Assembly (NCBI RefSeq): GCF_022539315.1
Contig: NC_066313.1
Span: 70,807,934-70,871,933 of the forward strand
Source of the DNA: Serinus canaria
Lineage: Eukaryota; Chordata; Aves; Passeriformes; Fringillidae
DNA length: 64,000 nucleotides
Direction of reading: 5' to 3'
Shown: one piece after another, positions 1 through 13,155 of the stretch
How the letters are laid out: each line of letters opens with the position of its first letter
How positions within the stretch are numbered: position 1 is the first letter of the stretch
The notes under the pieces: model-generated
What the model saw: the letters and a program-made list of their open reading frames with translations, nothing else
The model's database searches: none
Told to the model about the DNA's origin: nothing
Program-made: the position numbers and the translations under genes

Positions 1-3000
1 TAATGACAATAATACTGTGAGGAGTAATATTTTCTCATAGGTTTACCTCATCTAAGCAGATATTAGTAATTAAACAGCAGAGATAATGCTTCATCATAAT
101 GTTTTCACTACTACAGATTCTTTAGAAAACAATACCTGCATTATCATGCTGAAGGAATGCAATTATTTTTAGTATTTTTAGTTGTAGTGAAATGTGAAGG
201 GGTTTCTGAGCTTTTCATTCTGACAGGGTCAGATCTGTCTTATAAGAGCTTTTTGATTTGGTTTGGTTTTTTTAACGTAAATACATCTATTAAGATATTT
301 TAGCACTGAATGTCAAAATTATTCCATGATGACCTGCATTTAAAGACAAAATATATGATATCTAGCAAAGCAATATCCTGATAGTTGCTAATTAAGGATC
401 CTTTATTCTCTGGAAGAATGCTCTAGATAGCTATTTCAATAGCTTTGTTCTCTTGTCGTTATTACACAATATTTCTATTGCTTTCACACATTTATTGGTA
501 TCTGCCAAGCAGAACCAAATTTAGCCTGAAGCCTGGAGGAAGATAAAAGGAAAATATATTAGGCATATGGATGATAATTTGGATGAGAAGAAAAAAAAGT
601 GTTGACAATTTTGTGCTCATATTTTTGGTTATACAACCTATATGCCAACTTTTGTATATACAAATTATGTACAATTTCAGATGTCAAAGTTTACATAAAC
701 AAACAAAAATTGTATATACAATTACAGCCAGAGATTTGTATCCATCTTTTAGTATTACACATACAGCAGCTTATGTAGGATAATTGATCCAGCCAGCAGG
801 AATATTCAGGGCATTTGGAAAATGTGGTAGTATTACAATTCTGATCATTATTAGGAAGTGTTAACAGTATGCTGAAAAATACTTTTCTACATCTTTTCTG
901 AGATTAATAGAACATAAAGGATTCACTGCATTTTGCATCTTTCTTTGTGACGCTTTTGATGATTATAAAGCTTTCCATCTGTAACAGGAATTGCATATGT
1001 GTTTCAAAGTATTTCAAATAATATCACCCATCCAAACTTTTCATTATCATTACATTGGAAAATTTTTCTTTACAATTATCACATTATTTCCTTTATAAAA
1101 GCTTCTTTATTTATAGATTTGATTATCTAATTCATTTTAATTAAGAAAGTGATTTTCCTCTCAACTCTACACTTTATGGTTGATTGACATATTAGATATA
1201 GTTTGAGCTTTCTGTTCTTCTGTGTCAGTTGGGCCTGTTGCATTGCATGGATTAATGAATGCTGAGCTGTTTTGAATAGAGGTTCTAAAAAAGCCCCAGA
1301 AAATATGCTCTTTCTCTCTTTCTCTCTTTCTCTCTTAGATGAATCTAGCAGTTTGATTTTTTTCCTGGCTGTCCTAAAACATTCTTCTTCCCAGTCCCTT
1401 TGCAAGTCAGCTGTTGCAAAAGGAAAATAAAATCTGATCCAATTCAAATTGCAGACCTATAGTGACTCAGGCTTTGCCAGTGTTCTAAGCAGTGGTACTG
1501 TAGGCAATGTACAGTTAAAATTGAAACTGCTCTGAAGTAAAAGTAGTTTGTGAATTCTTATTACACTCTGAAACTTCCATATCTGTGTACCATGAGCTGT
1601 GTGGGGTTTTGTGATTATAGATTTTTATTCACTATATTTCATTGTAAATGAGAAGTGTGCTTTATACTAACCACAGTGTAAATTCTTTGTTCAGATCTGT
1701 GTGATCTGTTCAGTCATAAATCCAGAATGACTTTTTTGAGTCTTTATGAGATAATTCACTTCATGTAGTGATGGTCTAAACTTAATGCATGAGTTCACTT
1801 CCTTCTTACTTTAAACTAGAGTAGTTCAGTGCATAAAATCATATTAAGTAGAATAGACTGTTCTCAGTCAATTCATTCTGCAAATAAAATTATTTTTTTA
1901 TTGAACCTGAACATTTAACTTTCAACTAAAGGCATGAAGGGGTCTTAAATTTCTTTCAGGAGAAGAATGATTAGTTTCCTTTTTTAATTCTATTGCTTTT
2001 ATTCAAATCACAGAATAGCATATAGATGTGAATATAAATAAAGGCACCATTCTTACAGACTTCAGGAACAGCTCTGAATAACTCTAAATACCACACAAAA
2101 AGTTCAAGGTGTTTTTTTTTGGGTAACAAAACTTCTTCAGTCAGTAAATAGGAAGTGATTTTTCTTTCTAAGTTTTCAATTTTAAACTAAGAAAACACTT
2201 GTGGAAATCACAATCTGGTTTTCACATAGTAGCCAGTACATTGGGGATTATTTTTGTTGTCTAAGAATCAAGTCTATTAAAAACTGGGCTACAGAGCTAT
2301 TCTTGTGTGACGTTGCATGCATTAAAAGTGGTCTGTTCTCAACAGAAGAGTATCTCAAGGAATTGTCAGAACTGCCATACACACAGTAAAATGCCTTCCC
2401 TGATGTGTGAGATTTATTAAACTTGTGAAGACCAGTGCTCCTTTGGATCTGTTGAAATAACTAGCTGTCAGTCACTATGGAGATCGGAGAAGAAAAAGCC
2501 CCCTGGTGATACAACTTGTCACATCTTTCTCCCACTTTTCTCCCACACTTGCACACACATGCATGCACAAACATGCCCACATTCCCAAAACAAAACAAAA
2601 AAAAGGTATGCTATTTCTGCTGTTTCATACAATCTAGTAATGTTTTAAAAAAAACCAAAAAAACCCCAAAAGCAAACAACAAAAAAGCAAACAACAAAAA
2701 CCAAACCAACCAAACAAACATAAATAACTATACCAGCTGCCCAAAAATACTACAATCCAGCTTTTAAATAAAATTATTATTTATTTCTACAACCCCGTAC
2801 ACTGTCATATGGAAAGACTGCTAAAACCATGAAGTTATTAGAGGAAAAAAGTCTGAATATTTTTAACTGTATTTGAAGTACATCTTTCTTTAATGGTAGC
2901 ATGTCTATCTCAACTAAATAAGAGCTATTTTGAAGTGTGTACAATAATCAGAAATATTTTGATAGAACTTTTGATTTTTCAGTTGATCGTTCTGTTGATA

Positions 3001-5669
3001 AACTCTCTGTAACAATGTGCCTTGGTGCTGCTATCAAATTCCACCACCTGATGTACATTTAAGCTCCCTCATCCAAAATGATGCCTTAAAATATTTATGA
3101 TCTTTTTTGAGAAACTTCTGGGCAATAAGGGAACACTGTGAAACATTTCACTGTGATATGGCATGACTATTTCAGATAGTTTCTTATATCTAATTTCAGA
3201 ATGCTGACATTTAAGATGTCCCCCTGTGCAACTTGCTGAGCTATTTCCTGTACTATTGAGGGTTTTATCTAAACAAAATTCCACCTTTTAATCAGTGGTA
3301 TCAGTTTACTTTCCAGAGCACTTAATTGTCTAATGTTCAAAGCACACATAAATCAAATAGTAATTTAATTATGCTAAAAACATTGGTAAATTGAATAGCA
3401 AAAAATGACTGGCTGCCCTGATAATCTTGAATTACAAAAAGAAAAAAAGGTAAATAAAACAAACTCAAAGTAGCAAGACAATCTGTCAGGAAGTTTTGAA
3501 ATGTTAAATTACTATGGCAGTAGAAATATCTCTGAAGTTGCTGCACCGATTTTTAGCAGAAAAGAGGAAACAAAAGTTCTCAATAAGAAAAAATATTCTA
3601 ATTAAAACCACTCTGAAATTCTAATATAATCAGTAGTAATAGGACACATTTTTAACAGTGTGTGTACATTAAGAGAGATGTACATATATCTAACAACCTG
3701 ATGTAAATATTGTATGTATTGTAGTAATTTTGTGCTTGAGAGTGGAAGTATGGTTATTAGAATCAGGAACATGTTATTTTCTAAAAAGAGTAGGAAACAC
3801 TGGAGAGATTTTTCTAGAGAAGAATATAGAATTATTTTGCAGTGACTGGGAAAGATTAATTTAGTTATATCTTAATAACCTCTAATTATTACAATTTTGT
3901 GATCAGTTCTTATGTAATCTTTTCCAGTGAAATGGGAATATGGCTGCTGAAGACTGTAGGATTCATTATTTTAGAGTCAAATCAATAATTCATATACAAT
4001 ATTTACTGGTATTATAGGCCAAATTCTGTTTCCTTTAGCTATCTCAGAAACCTCCCATCCATATAATTCTATTATTTCCATCTGAAAAGTAGACAATATT
4101 TTCGGGGGGAGGGGGTTTTTTGTTTTATTTTGGTGGTTTTTTTTCAAGTGTATCTCTCATTTTTGTTTTGCTTTGAGTTGCTTGTTAGCTTTTTAAACAT
4201 TTTTATTACTCACACATAGTTTAGTCACACAGACTGACTTCCAGCAACTGTCTAAATGGAAGGCTTTTTCCTTGGGAGCTAGAAAGTTGAGTTGCTAGAT
4301 TCTGTGATCTTCCAGGGAATTAATCTCAATCATTTTCCAATCTACCTCTTTGAGGATGAATGCACAGTCGAGATGTTGGTTGAATCAATTAATATTTACC
4401 TCGCTAATGCATGAAATTTTTAAAATATGGAATTACCCATCTAAAAGTGTGAGATGAATGTGACTTCTCTCAGGTGTTCTGTTGGTGCTACTGTTTCACT
4501 GAATTTTTTAGCCTTCTCTTTACTTACAGGTGTAGTTACCAGGAAAAGAGCTTTTTAATGCAAGACATACTTATGTCAAGAAAGAACCTTTCTCTGGAGA
4601 AGCATGGATAGTAAAAAAAAGGGTCTTTTTGGAATTACAGTTGTCAAGAAAAGGGCTTTTTCACACAGGCGGGACAGATACTAGAAAAGTATGTGAATAT
4701 TCCTCAAAAATTATTAAAATAATTGAAATTTCACTTATTTTGAATGCAGGTTTATGTCAAGTGTCATCAGTTTCCATTATGAATTTGATATCCTTCCTTG
4801 ATACAAGATTAGAAAGTGCTTGGCTGATGCTTTCCATGGAAATTAGAAGTTATGACACTGTGAAAGTTTTGGAAACAATATTTGGATAGAAATTGAATAC
4901 TTATAAAAAGAAAAGAAGAAGGAATGATTTTTAACAACATATGCCAGCTCTTGGGCTCTTTCCCTGACTTTTAAATCTGGTCAAGGAGGAAAATGACACA
5001 TTCTATTTTTCTTTTTCTTTTTTTTTCCCCTGCAGTTTCTCATATCAGCATGTGAACAGAGGATAGATCCAGAACTATCATGCTACTTCTGTCTGACATG
5101 TGTGTGATATCAGGCATCAGAAACAATAGCCCTGCTGCCATAAGGCTCCTAAAAGCAGGCGGGGAAATTTAAATGATAGCATCCTTCTTTTCTGACCTAA
5201 CTTCCAAAATTACCACATGTATTTAGTTTCTCTAGGGAATGCTGCCTTTCATTTGTAAGAATAGAGTGTTGCAAATGATCTTTTCCCAACTATTTCACAC
5301 ATTATTTTGTGTCACGACTTGATTCATAATTTATTGATATCTGTATAAATCAGGAATAGCTGCTGTGAACCGCTGAGCCAGTTCTTTAGGAGAGAAGAAT
5401 TAGACTGCAACACTTGGTTCATCATGTCACAGGGAAATGATGAACCAATAGCAATTTCTATTATTAGAATCACTTCTATTATTCTAATAGATTTCTAATG
5501 CTTACTTCTAGTATCTTCTATTACTAAAACATTTCTAAAACCCATGTTTCTCACATTGTTCCCTAAAACACCTATTTTTTGATAAAACCTAGTGCTTCAA
5601 CAATCTGATAAACCCCCTCAACTCATCTCAGCTTTAAATATTTTCTCAAAAGAGGGCCACAATGTGACC
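1..5669. other. AT-rich DNA without recognisable genes
   Basis: I see no coding exon, RNA gene or recognisable transposon here. The longest frame (minus, 1127-1447, 106 codons) runs through a CT-rich simple repeat that produces its Arg/Glu/Lys-rich stretch, so it is probably not a gene. 2580-2730 is A-rich with many AAAC and AACC runs, and 4100-4145 holds a G run followed by T-rich sequence. 5440-5530 is rich in TTCTA and looks like local slippage. Function, if any, cannot be read from the sequence. Confidence 0.6.
1308..1336. repeat. (CTCTCTTT)n simple repeat
   Basis: Nearly four copies of the octamer CTCTCTTT lie in tandem. On the minus strand the tract encodes alternating charged residues and explains the odd composition of the 106-codon frame across it. 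Confidence 0.85.
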
Positions 5670-5712
5670 CTATAGGTATTTGTTTCTCTAACCCAGAAAC
5701 AAATACCTATAG
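5670..5712. repeat. Perfect inverted repeat (hairpin), 18-bp arms, 7-nt loop
   Basis: The left arm CTATAGGTATTTGTTTCT (5670-5687) is the exact reverse complement of the right arm at 5695-5712. They are separated by the 7-base loop CTAACCC. Pairing stops outside the arms. The stem has no mismatch, while nearby sequence is ordinary and AT-rich. It could be a recent inverted duplication, the terminus of a small element, or a foldback with no function. I see no target duplication or transposase. Confidence 0.9.
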
Positions 5713-5813
5713 CGCTGAGATATATCTGCAGAAAGTTGCTGATTGACATTGAAATTATTTTAAAATAGTCAGTTTATATGTTCTGAAAGGAACTCTTATG
5801 GGTTTTAAGAATT

Positions 5814-5823
5814 CCCCCCCCCC
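5814..5823. repeat. C10 homopolymer run
   Basis: Ten consecutive C residues lie just before the (AATAG)n tract, at the edge of the CR1-derived block. It is probably a slippage product and is liable to length errors in sequencing. Confidence 0.8.
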
Positions 5824-5830
5824 AGTTCCG

Positions 5831-5925
5831 AATAGAATAGAATAGAATAGAATAGAATAGAATAGAATAGAATAGAATAGAATAGAATAGAATAGAATAG
5901 AATAGAATAGAATAGAATAGAATAG
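5831..5925. repeat. (AATAG)19 pentanucleotide microsatellite
   Basis: Nineteen uninterrupted copies of AATAG (ATTCT on the minus strand). It abuts the 3' end of a minus-strand CR1 element. CR1 elements normally end in a few copies of an ATTCTATG-like octamer, so the tract most likely grew from that tail. A tract this pure is probably polymorphic in length. The frame at 5755-5949 on the minus strand is only a translation of this repeat. Confidence 0.97.
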
Positions 5926-6135
5926 AACTATTTGTTTAAAAGGAACCAAAACTGACTCTCAAGTCCAACTTCCTGACCAATTCTAGGCTGGTCAATTTAA
6001 ATAATGCAATTAAAGATGTTGTCCAAATGCCTTTTAAACACTGACAGACCTGGGGCATCAACCACCTTTCTAGGAAGTCTGTTCCAATATTTCATGAAAT
6101 TCTTCCTAATATTCAAAGTCTAATGTCAAGAAAAA
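5926..6135 (-). mobile_element. CR1 LINE, 3'-end fragment
   Basis: Read on the plus strand this is the reverse complement of a CR1 3' region. It contains the familiar segments AAGTCCAACTTCCTGACCAA, then the piece beginning GTTGTCCAAATGCC, CTGGGGCATCAACCACC, and AAATTCTTCCTAATATTC in order. Only about 210 bp of 3' sequence remains, as usual for 5'-truncated CR1 insertions. Its 3' tail is the pentanucleotide array immediately to the left. Divergence is moderate. It has no coding capacity. Confidence 0.88.
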
Positions 6136-9100
6136 GATCTAATGGCCACATAGCTCCTAAAATAATTCATCTTGTTTTTTTTTTTTTTTTCATTACTGTA
6201 ATTCTTCTCTTGATTTCCAAAATTTTATTTCATGCAACTTAAATTCAAGGAAATCTTTTCTGTTTCATGAAGTTCTGCCATTGCAATGTGTTTCAAACAC
6301 ACATTAATCATCTTATTGCTTAATGCTATAATATGCTTAACTGATCTTCATTTTGAACATCCTGTTTGAGTTTACTCAAATCTTAAATCAGCATGCTGAC
6401 AAATGGGCTCTTTATTTTCATTCTCCCACTGTTTTAAGTCTTTATTGTTTTAAATTAACTTATTGTAATATTCCTGTAATCATGATTTTATTTTCCCATA
6501 GGAAGATGAAGAAATGGGTAAACATCTAATGCCCAAGATGAAGGAGGAGACTTTTTTTTTATTGTTTCTATTTGGCTAAAAGTAAGATACTAAGAACTAA
6601 ACCCTGGAATTTAATAGCAGTGATAGTACTGAATTAGGTAGAAAAATAAAAATGTCCATGAATAAGAAAGAATACATTTGGTAGAGTACAAAGAATTGTT
6701 TTTATCTGCCACTGATAAGACATTATGTATCAAACCAAAACAAAAACAGGGAGCTCTGTGTTGAGGTCTATTGACCAGCCTAGATTAGTATCATTAACAT
6801 GAACCTAAAATGTATTTCCATCCTCAAACAGCTAGCTCTCTACAATAGGCTTATGTAAAATCTACACTAGGCTTATGTGCTATAGTTCATGATGAGATGT
6901 AGCAATAAGACTTCTCAGTCTGAAAAACCCCAATATTTTTATGCTTTCCTTACAGGAGAGAGGGAACATATGAGATTGCTGAACCAGCTAAAAACTGTGA
7001 AGTAAGGCAAACCAGGGAAAACTAAGCCAAGCTTCCAAAGAAAATGAAACTCTTATGGAAGAAAAAGATACTTACAGAAAATATATGACATATCCGCTCT
7101 GAGAAAGAAAAATGAGGTGTGCAAGGGCTTTTGAAGGTCTTCAGGATATTATACTCAAATGCTATTCAGTTAATATAGAAAAATAGTTATTAATTTCCTG
7201 ATTTCTTTTTTTTTTTAATCCATGAGATTTTCCTTGTTAGATAATAATAATTACTTTTGAAACATAAACTAAAGGATAGATCATTTAAACAAGAAATTTG
7301 AGTTTGTGATAAAGAAAAAACAAAGAGACTGAAAGAAAAATGTGGTCTTCTGTTTCAGCAGCAATCTATTTTGTCTTTAAGACTGGAGTTTCCACAGGCC
7401 ATATGTTGAAAAGTAAACAACACTTGCAAACTCAAAATTGGACATACTTTTAAATCATGCCGGTAGATTCAGATATTTTATCCAGAAATCTCCTATAGAA
7501 TATACTAGTAAAATAAAAATAATAACATGTAAATATGCCTAGCTTATATATTTTAGGCAAGTAAGACAAAGGCAATTTAAATGCGAGTTTATAAGCTGTT
7601 GAAATATTTAATGTATAGCTCTAGAAGATAATTTATAACACATGTGGGAAGGCATTTAAATAATTCCACTGGGAAGAAAAAGAGTAATCTCTATCAGTCT
7701 TTCTTGGTGAAAAATATAAAACAGAGGGATACATATGAAAAAAATCTGATTTAAAGATCCATTTCATCCTCAGCTTCTGGGAAAAGGGGTCCTATGGTGC
7801 CTTGAATTCATAAGATATGTAGCTTTCAATGTGTCTCTTTATAGTTCAATCCTACCTAGAGAATATCATAAATTGAGAAACATGAGGAAAAAGGCAGGAA
7901 ATTCTTTCCTCACTGTCTCCCAACTATCAACACAAAAGAGCTGCATCTTCATCTTACTCACACCTCAAAGCATAGATCCACCATTTGTGTTAGGAGCTGT
8001 ATAAGGCAATTCCTGCCCTAGATACCTTCAAGGATAAAATGTGAGATGGAGGACAGATAAGACAATAAAAAACCTAAGGACGATCAGTAACTTCTGCTTT
8101 AAAATTTATAAAAAAAATTATTTATATGGGACTTTAAATGAGTGCACAGTATTAGCACCACCAACAATCACAGGTTTTAGAAGCTGTGAAACCTAAATGC
8201 AATTTAGGTGATGGTGTAATTCTAATACTCTTGCTATTGCTTGGGCTCTTTCTGTAAAACAAATAAACAAACTAACCCCCCCCTTATTTATGCTTTTACA
8301 CTAACAAATTCAAGCCCAAAGGGGAAAGAAAGAATATCTTAAAAGCTATCAATGAGATAACTCAGTAATCTTTAGTTAATCAGATCCAATCCTAATTTAC
8401 ACAATTGTCCAATTTAGGTCTCGTTTCAGGAATTAAGTAAGACCTTGGTACTTTGTGTAGAATTAATTTCACCCAAAGAAAAGGGGCCTTTGGGAAGTAC
8501 TTCTTTGCCTGATTGCTGCAGACTTACTTTTTGTAAGTTTCAAATAAAGATAATATTAGACCATTGACAGATAGGTTGGAAAAGGTACCTGATACTTACT
8601 TTTCCCTGTATTTATGTGATGCATACACATTAACACTTTGGCTAACAGCTACAGAAGTTAAAGTCTAGGAAAGTACTACTGTAATTTAGCAGAAAGACTT
8701 TAAAAATAAATAAAACAAATTATTAATTGATTATTAGATAATTCTCCTATGAAATATTTCTTTCTCAGTCAGCTTGGCAAATTTAGTCAGTGTTTTCTAT
8801 TTAGATCTGCAGTTTTGATCAGGATAAACTTGATCAATAGACCACCCTCCGTGAAGATGCAGATATTTTCTCTCCAGACATTGAGGATCATTAAAATTGT
8901 CAATTGTGTATATATCCTCTGTTTTAGATCATTTTATTAACACCTTGTTACCTTAGCCACACCAACACAAGGTCATGATTTAATAGCATGTAATATCTTC
9001 ACTAGTTTTTATTAAATATTTCTACATTTTATAAAAAGTGATAAAAATGGAAACCTTTACATACAAAAAGAAAATATATTGTCTATTAAGTATTTATGTA

Positions 9101-9238
9101 AATTTTTTAAGTTATCAAAAATTATTTATCTGAGGTGCATTTCTCAGTTTATCTTAATATATGTATTAGACTTTGAAGTAATGTACCAAGTAGATTGTTA
9201 TGGATTGTAAGTTGGTCATTTGGATTTTCAGAATCTTC

Positions 9239-9274
9239 AACCCTTACAATTTATCTAACCCTTACAATTTATCT
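9239..9274. repeat. Perfect 18-bp tandem duplication
   Basis: AACCCTTACAATTTATCT occurs twice head to tail without a mismatch (9239-9256 and 9257-9274). The identity suggests a recent local duplication. No function is implied. Confidence 0.93.
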
Positions 9275-9829
9275 TCTTTATGATGCCATAAATATATCCA
9301 AGTGGCATAATATCACCAGAAAGAAAACTGTCATACATCCTGGTATGGAATTAAGACTTTCATGTTCAATTTAACACACTGAGCTGATACCGGTGTTCTA
9401 AGATCACAAAGGAAAATGCCACTTAGAAATCACCAAAATTAAAGTGTGGAGCCCCTATGGGTTCACAGGAACATGCTTTTTTAGCTTAGGCCAGTCTTCT
9501 TTCACCGATAGTGTAGAAAGAAAATACTTCCAGCAAATGTCCTTTGCATACCCAGTATAGTGTAGCAGAGCTAAATCTCTCAGTCAGGCATGAGAAATAT
9601 AGCTCTGTTTATGTGGATGATAATGATTAGATCTTTTGCAATAAAATATCTGAATACTGTTAATACAGTGTTGTAAGCAGGTTTCACTAGAAAAATACAG
9701 CTTTTCAGTCTTCAGCTTCTCAGAATTCACAGTTACCAAGCAGCAAAGCACCTCCCTGGCTACTTTAAGATTTTATCTCTTCATGGGACCAAATCTTACT
9801 GCTTTTACTCACATATCCAAAAGGGAGTA

Positions 9830-10010
9830 TTCCCCATCTTTGGGCTGGATGTACCCTGCAAGCATCTCTGTCAGGGAGGAGGCAATCTGCTTAGATAGAA
9901 ACTGCCTGCCACCTCTGGAGACCAATTTGCCTGGTTGGCCCGGTCTCCAGTAGCATTTTATACCCTTTTGCAGGCCAGTGTGTACCAAATTGAATTGAAA
10001 TCATCACAGC
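9830..10010. other. GC-richer block of unknown origin
   Basis: The sequence is distinctly richer in G and C than its surroundings and includes GGCCCGGTCTCCAGTAGC followed by a TTTATACCC TATA-like string. It could be a degraded LTR or other retroelement, but I could not match it to a family. I see no open frame of interest. Confidence 0.3.
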
Positions 10011-12533
10011 TAACCTATCTCTGAAATGCATTCATGATGTGAGCATCCAGTCAGTTCCTCCTGAAATTTCCACCTCGTGTTCTTATCTTAGGACAAATCA
10101 CATCAGAGACAATCCCAAGGGAGAGGGTGGTAGCGGGGAGTAAGGAAGCATGGGATGACCCAGCTATCTTTCATCTCTGTTACAGACAGAGGGAGCTAAG
10201 AGAATGATAAGGACAAAATTGGTAGCCTTAGGTCTTTTAAGGTAAACACAATGAATTCCAGATGCAATAACTGCTGAGAAAAAGCATACATTTCATCCTG
10301 TATATGACTGGAACACAAAAGTAGTAGGAAAGAATTCAGTAAAAAATTATGATGTTGATATACACTGGAACAGTTAAAAATTAATGTTTTCCAGTATCCC
10401 ATGGATTCCCAAGGGCTATGGGAACTGATTTTAAGCTCTTGCTCAGCCTGTCTGATGATTTATTCAGTGCTTTCTCCCATGCTGCTGTAAGGGAGATATG
10501 TACATGGATACAAGACATCATACTGGAGTTCATATCCTGTAAAGTACAATATGAATGATATGCCTACAAAAAAGGCAGTTTGAGGAATTTGAGGGAATAT
10601 TAATCCCATTTTCTGTTAATCATCTTTTAATGATTAATCCTTAAAAAAATCTGTTTCAGAGTCATCTTAGACTAGTAATCATTACTCATAAATCCTTTTT
10701 TTGGGTGGTCCAAAGTCACTCAAGAGAAGAAAGCTCCCGGAAGCTTCAATTATCCTGGAGAAGAAGCCACCCTCACAGACATGTACCTTTGTTACTTTCC
10801 TATTCATTGCAGAGTAAAAGCTCTTTCTTTCCAGGAGAGAGTTAAAAGAGATACAGTAATGGCTGGAACGTTCTGTTTTTGCCAAACCCTGTATTATAAT
10901 AATACAAAATTATAGTAATAATAAAACACTGCTCTCTCTTGATCTTGTTTTGTCCACCTACCAGTCTGCTTTAAGCAAGAAAGACTGTATAGTTCAGTGC
11001 ATCTCAATTAGACATTATCCATTGGAAGGTCTTAGCCCTTAAGTATGTGACCTTGACTCAGTTAAGCAATCAAAGCCATGCTTACAAATATGTCCATGAT
11101 ATGTCTTGCTGAATCAGACACTGGCCTTTTAATGTGCTGGGAACACACTGCTGAACAACCTGAGGTGCCCTCAGTCATTTTTGTAATAGAAAAGTTATTG
11201 CTGCCTCAGCTGTTCTCTATTTATTTGCCATTTACTTGCTCCAAGGCAGCCCATTGGGAATCACAGGGTGTAATATGTAACACAGAACCAGGAAAGAGAC
11301 ATTTTTTTCTATTTTATCACCACTGTGAAACAAAATTAGCTATTTTTCCATCCTGTGTTTTTCTAACACAAAGTGAAAAAAAATGTATAACGTTGTTTTG
11401 GTCATTAATATATATGATGACCTCAAAAGTGATTTAAAAACATCTTATACTTTCAGATGTAATTATTACTTTGTATGATAATTTTGTACTGTTTTATCTC
11501 TCTTTCTTCACTTTTGATTGCAGAAATGATCCTTAAACTTTTATCAACAAAAGAATCTGAGGAATCTGTAATATTGACAGCTCAAAACCAATGTTGAAAC
11601 AAGTCAAGGATTTTGAAGTCAAGAATTAATCAAAACCCTACAACAAAGTACTGCATTATTTCTCATCACACAGGAAGAGAGAACTACAGAAAATGCAGAG
11701 TTATAGCCTTTTCCAGAAAAGAAAAGTAAAGTCACATTAAGCTGTCCTGAGTTTGCAGCAGACTACATTTGGTTTAATTTAATTTTAGGCTTATGAACTG
11801 TAATAAATCTGAATAGCAAAGAAACAGAGTGACATTGTTTACATGTGCAAACTTCCATTTTGCAAACTGATCTAAAAGCATCCCTTTGAACTCTACAGTC
11901 AATAGAACTGTGATTTAATTCTGTATCTCATTTTAATCAGTCTTTTCCCATAAAAAATTTTTTAAAAATCTTTACTTCTCATACCAAATTTTTTTCCGAA
12001 CAATAGAGTATTTATTAATAATCTGGAGGACACAATAGGTAAAATTCTAATAAAAAATATGGAATGAAATAAATTAATATTCTAAGCAAAAGTTTACATA
12101 AAGCACAATTAACTGCCTTGCTCTCTTGCACAAAAGTCTCAAACAATGCTAACAAGCATCCCTTAGCAACAGTTTGTCAGTAGTACTGTGCAACATTTGC
12201 ACAATTCCACCAGCTTCTTTAAGCATGCTTGTGACACCAGCAGTTTGTACTTTGTAGTGACTTTTCTGAAATGTCAGCACACTTTTTTTGTCTAGGAACA
12301 AAACTTCCTGTGTGGTTTGGAGGGTTTTTTTTAAGTTTTAGATTATTAGACATAAGTGTTTCTAAATAAGAGATCACCATTGTAGTGTTAATGCAATTTT
12401 CAGAGAATACATTAAAGCTATTCTTCAACTCAATTTCAATCATCAGTAATCCATCCAAATAAAGTTAGAGTTTTGGTTTATTGATAGTGAGTATTGAGAG
12501 GCAAATATTAAATGGGTTCTTTACAAAGAACTT

Positions 12534-13155
12534 TGGGGTGGGTTGAGCCTATCTGGAGGCAGGGTGCCAGCAAAACTACCCTATCACTCACCTCCTCAGC
12601 TGGATATGAGATAATACAATAGAAATCTCATGGGTCAAGATAATGACAGGAAGATTATTCACCAATTATCATTATATGCAATACCAACTTGATGTAGGGA
12701 AATTAATTTTATTGTAAATTACTAACATTATTCTCTTGTTTGGGCTCTCAGTGGGCTGCAGCTTCTTTCAGGGCACATGGATGAGTTCTGGCATGGGATC
12801 CTCATAAGCTGCAGGGTGGAAATCTGTCTCACCGTGGCAATTTCCAAGGATTACAGCTCAGCCTTGGCTCTTCCCTTGGGGCACCTCCTCCAGTTTTTTC
12901 TCTGGCCTGGGTGCCTGCAGGACTGTTTCTTTTCTATTTCCTCACTCCTCTCTTCAGTCTTCTATTGCACAGCAGGTTTTACCCTTTCTTAAATATGGTA
13001 TCACAGAAGTGCCACAGATGTCACTGATGAGTTCAGCTTGGAGTCATCTGAAAGTGCCTCTGTCTCTGTCTAACTAGGGAACAGCTACTGGTGTCATCTC
13101 ACAGAAGCCACATCTGCAGCACCCTGAATTCTTTTGCTCAGCATTGCCATATCCT
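12534..13155 (-). mobile_element. Avian ERV LTR-like repeat, family B, shortened copy
   Basis: The order of blocks matches the better-preserved copy at 55837-56916. It has a left end with GGTGGGTTGA, a block near 12640-12680 with AGATAATGACAGGAAG and CACCAATTATCATTAT, a central part with CTGCAG-containing segments, then CTTAAATATGGTATCACAGA near 12990 and CTCACAGAAGCCACATCTGC near 13100. It is about 620 bp against about 1080 bp for that copy, so much of the repetitive middle is missing. Orientation is minus: the element's 3' end is at the left. The family is recognised from memory of avian LTRs; class (ERVL or ERVK) is not certain. No viral genes are attached, so it is a solo LTR. Confidence 0.72.

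Larger units (their letters stand above)
6136..12533. other. AT-rich DNA, no gene recognised
   Basis: No exon, RNA gene or clear transposon is visible across this stretch. Two items are listed separately: an 18-bp perfect tandem duplication at 9239-9274 and a GC-richer block at 9830-10010. The 119-codon frame at 11078-11437 (plus) has no recognisable motif and no obvious codon bias, so I treat it as chance. Confidence 0.55.

Noticed and set aside
1127..1447. 106-codon minus-strand frame with a charged Arg/Glu/Lys stretch
   Set aside because: The stretch is produced by the CTCTCTTT simple repeat; no domain or splice structure supports a gene.
5755..5949. 64-codon minus-strand open frame with a strongly periodic protein
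   Set aside because: It is only the translation of the (ATTCT)n microsatellite.
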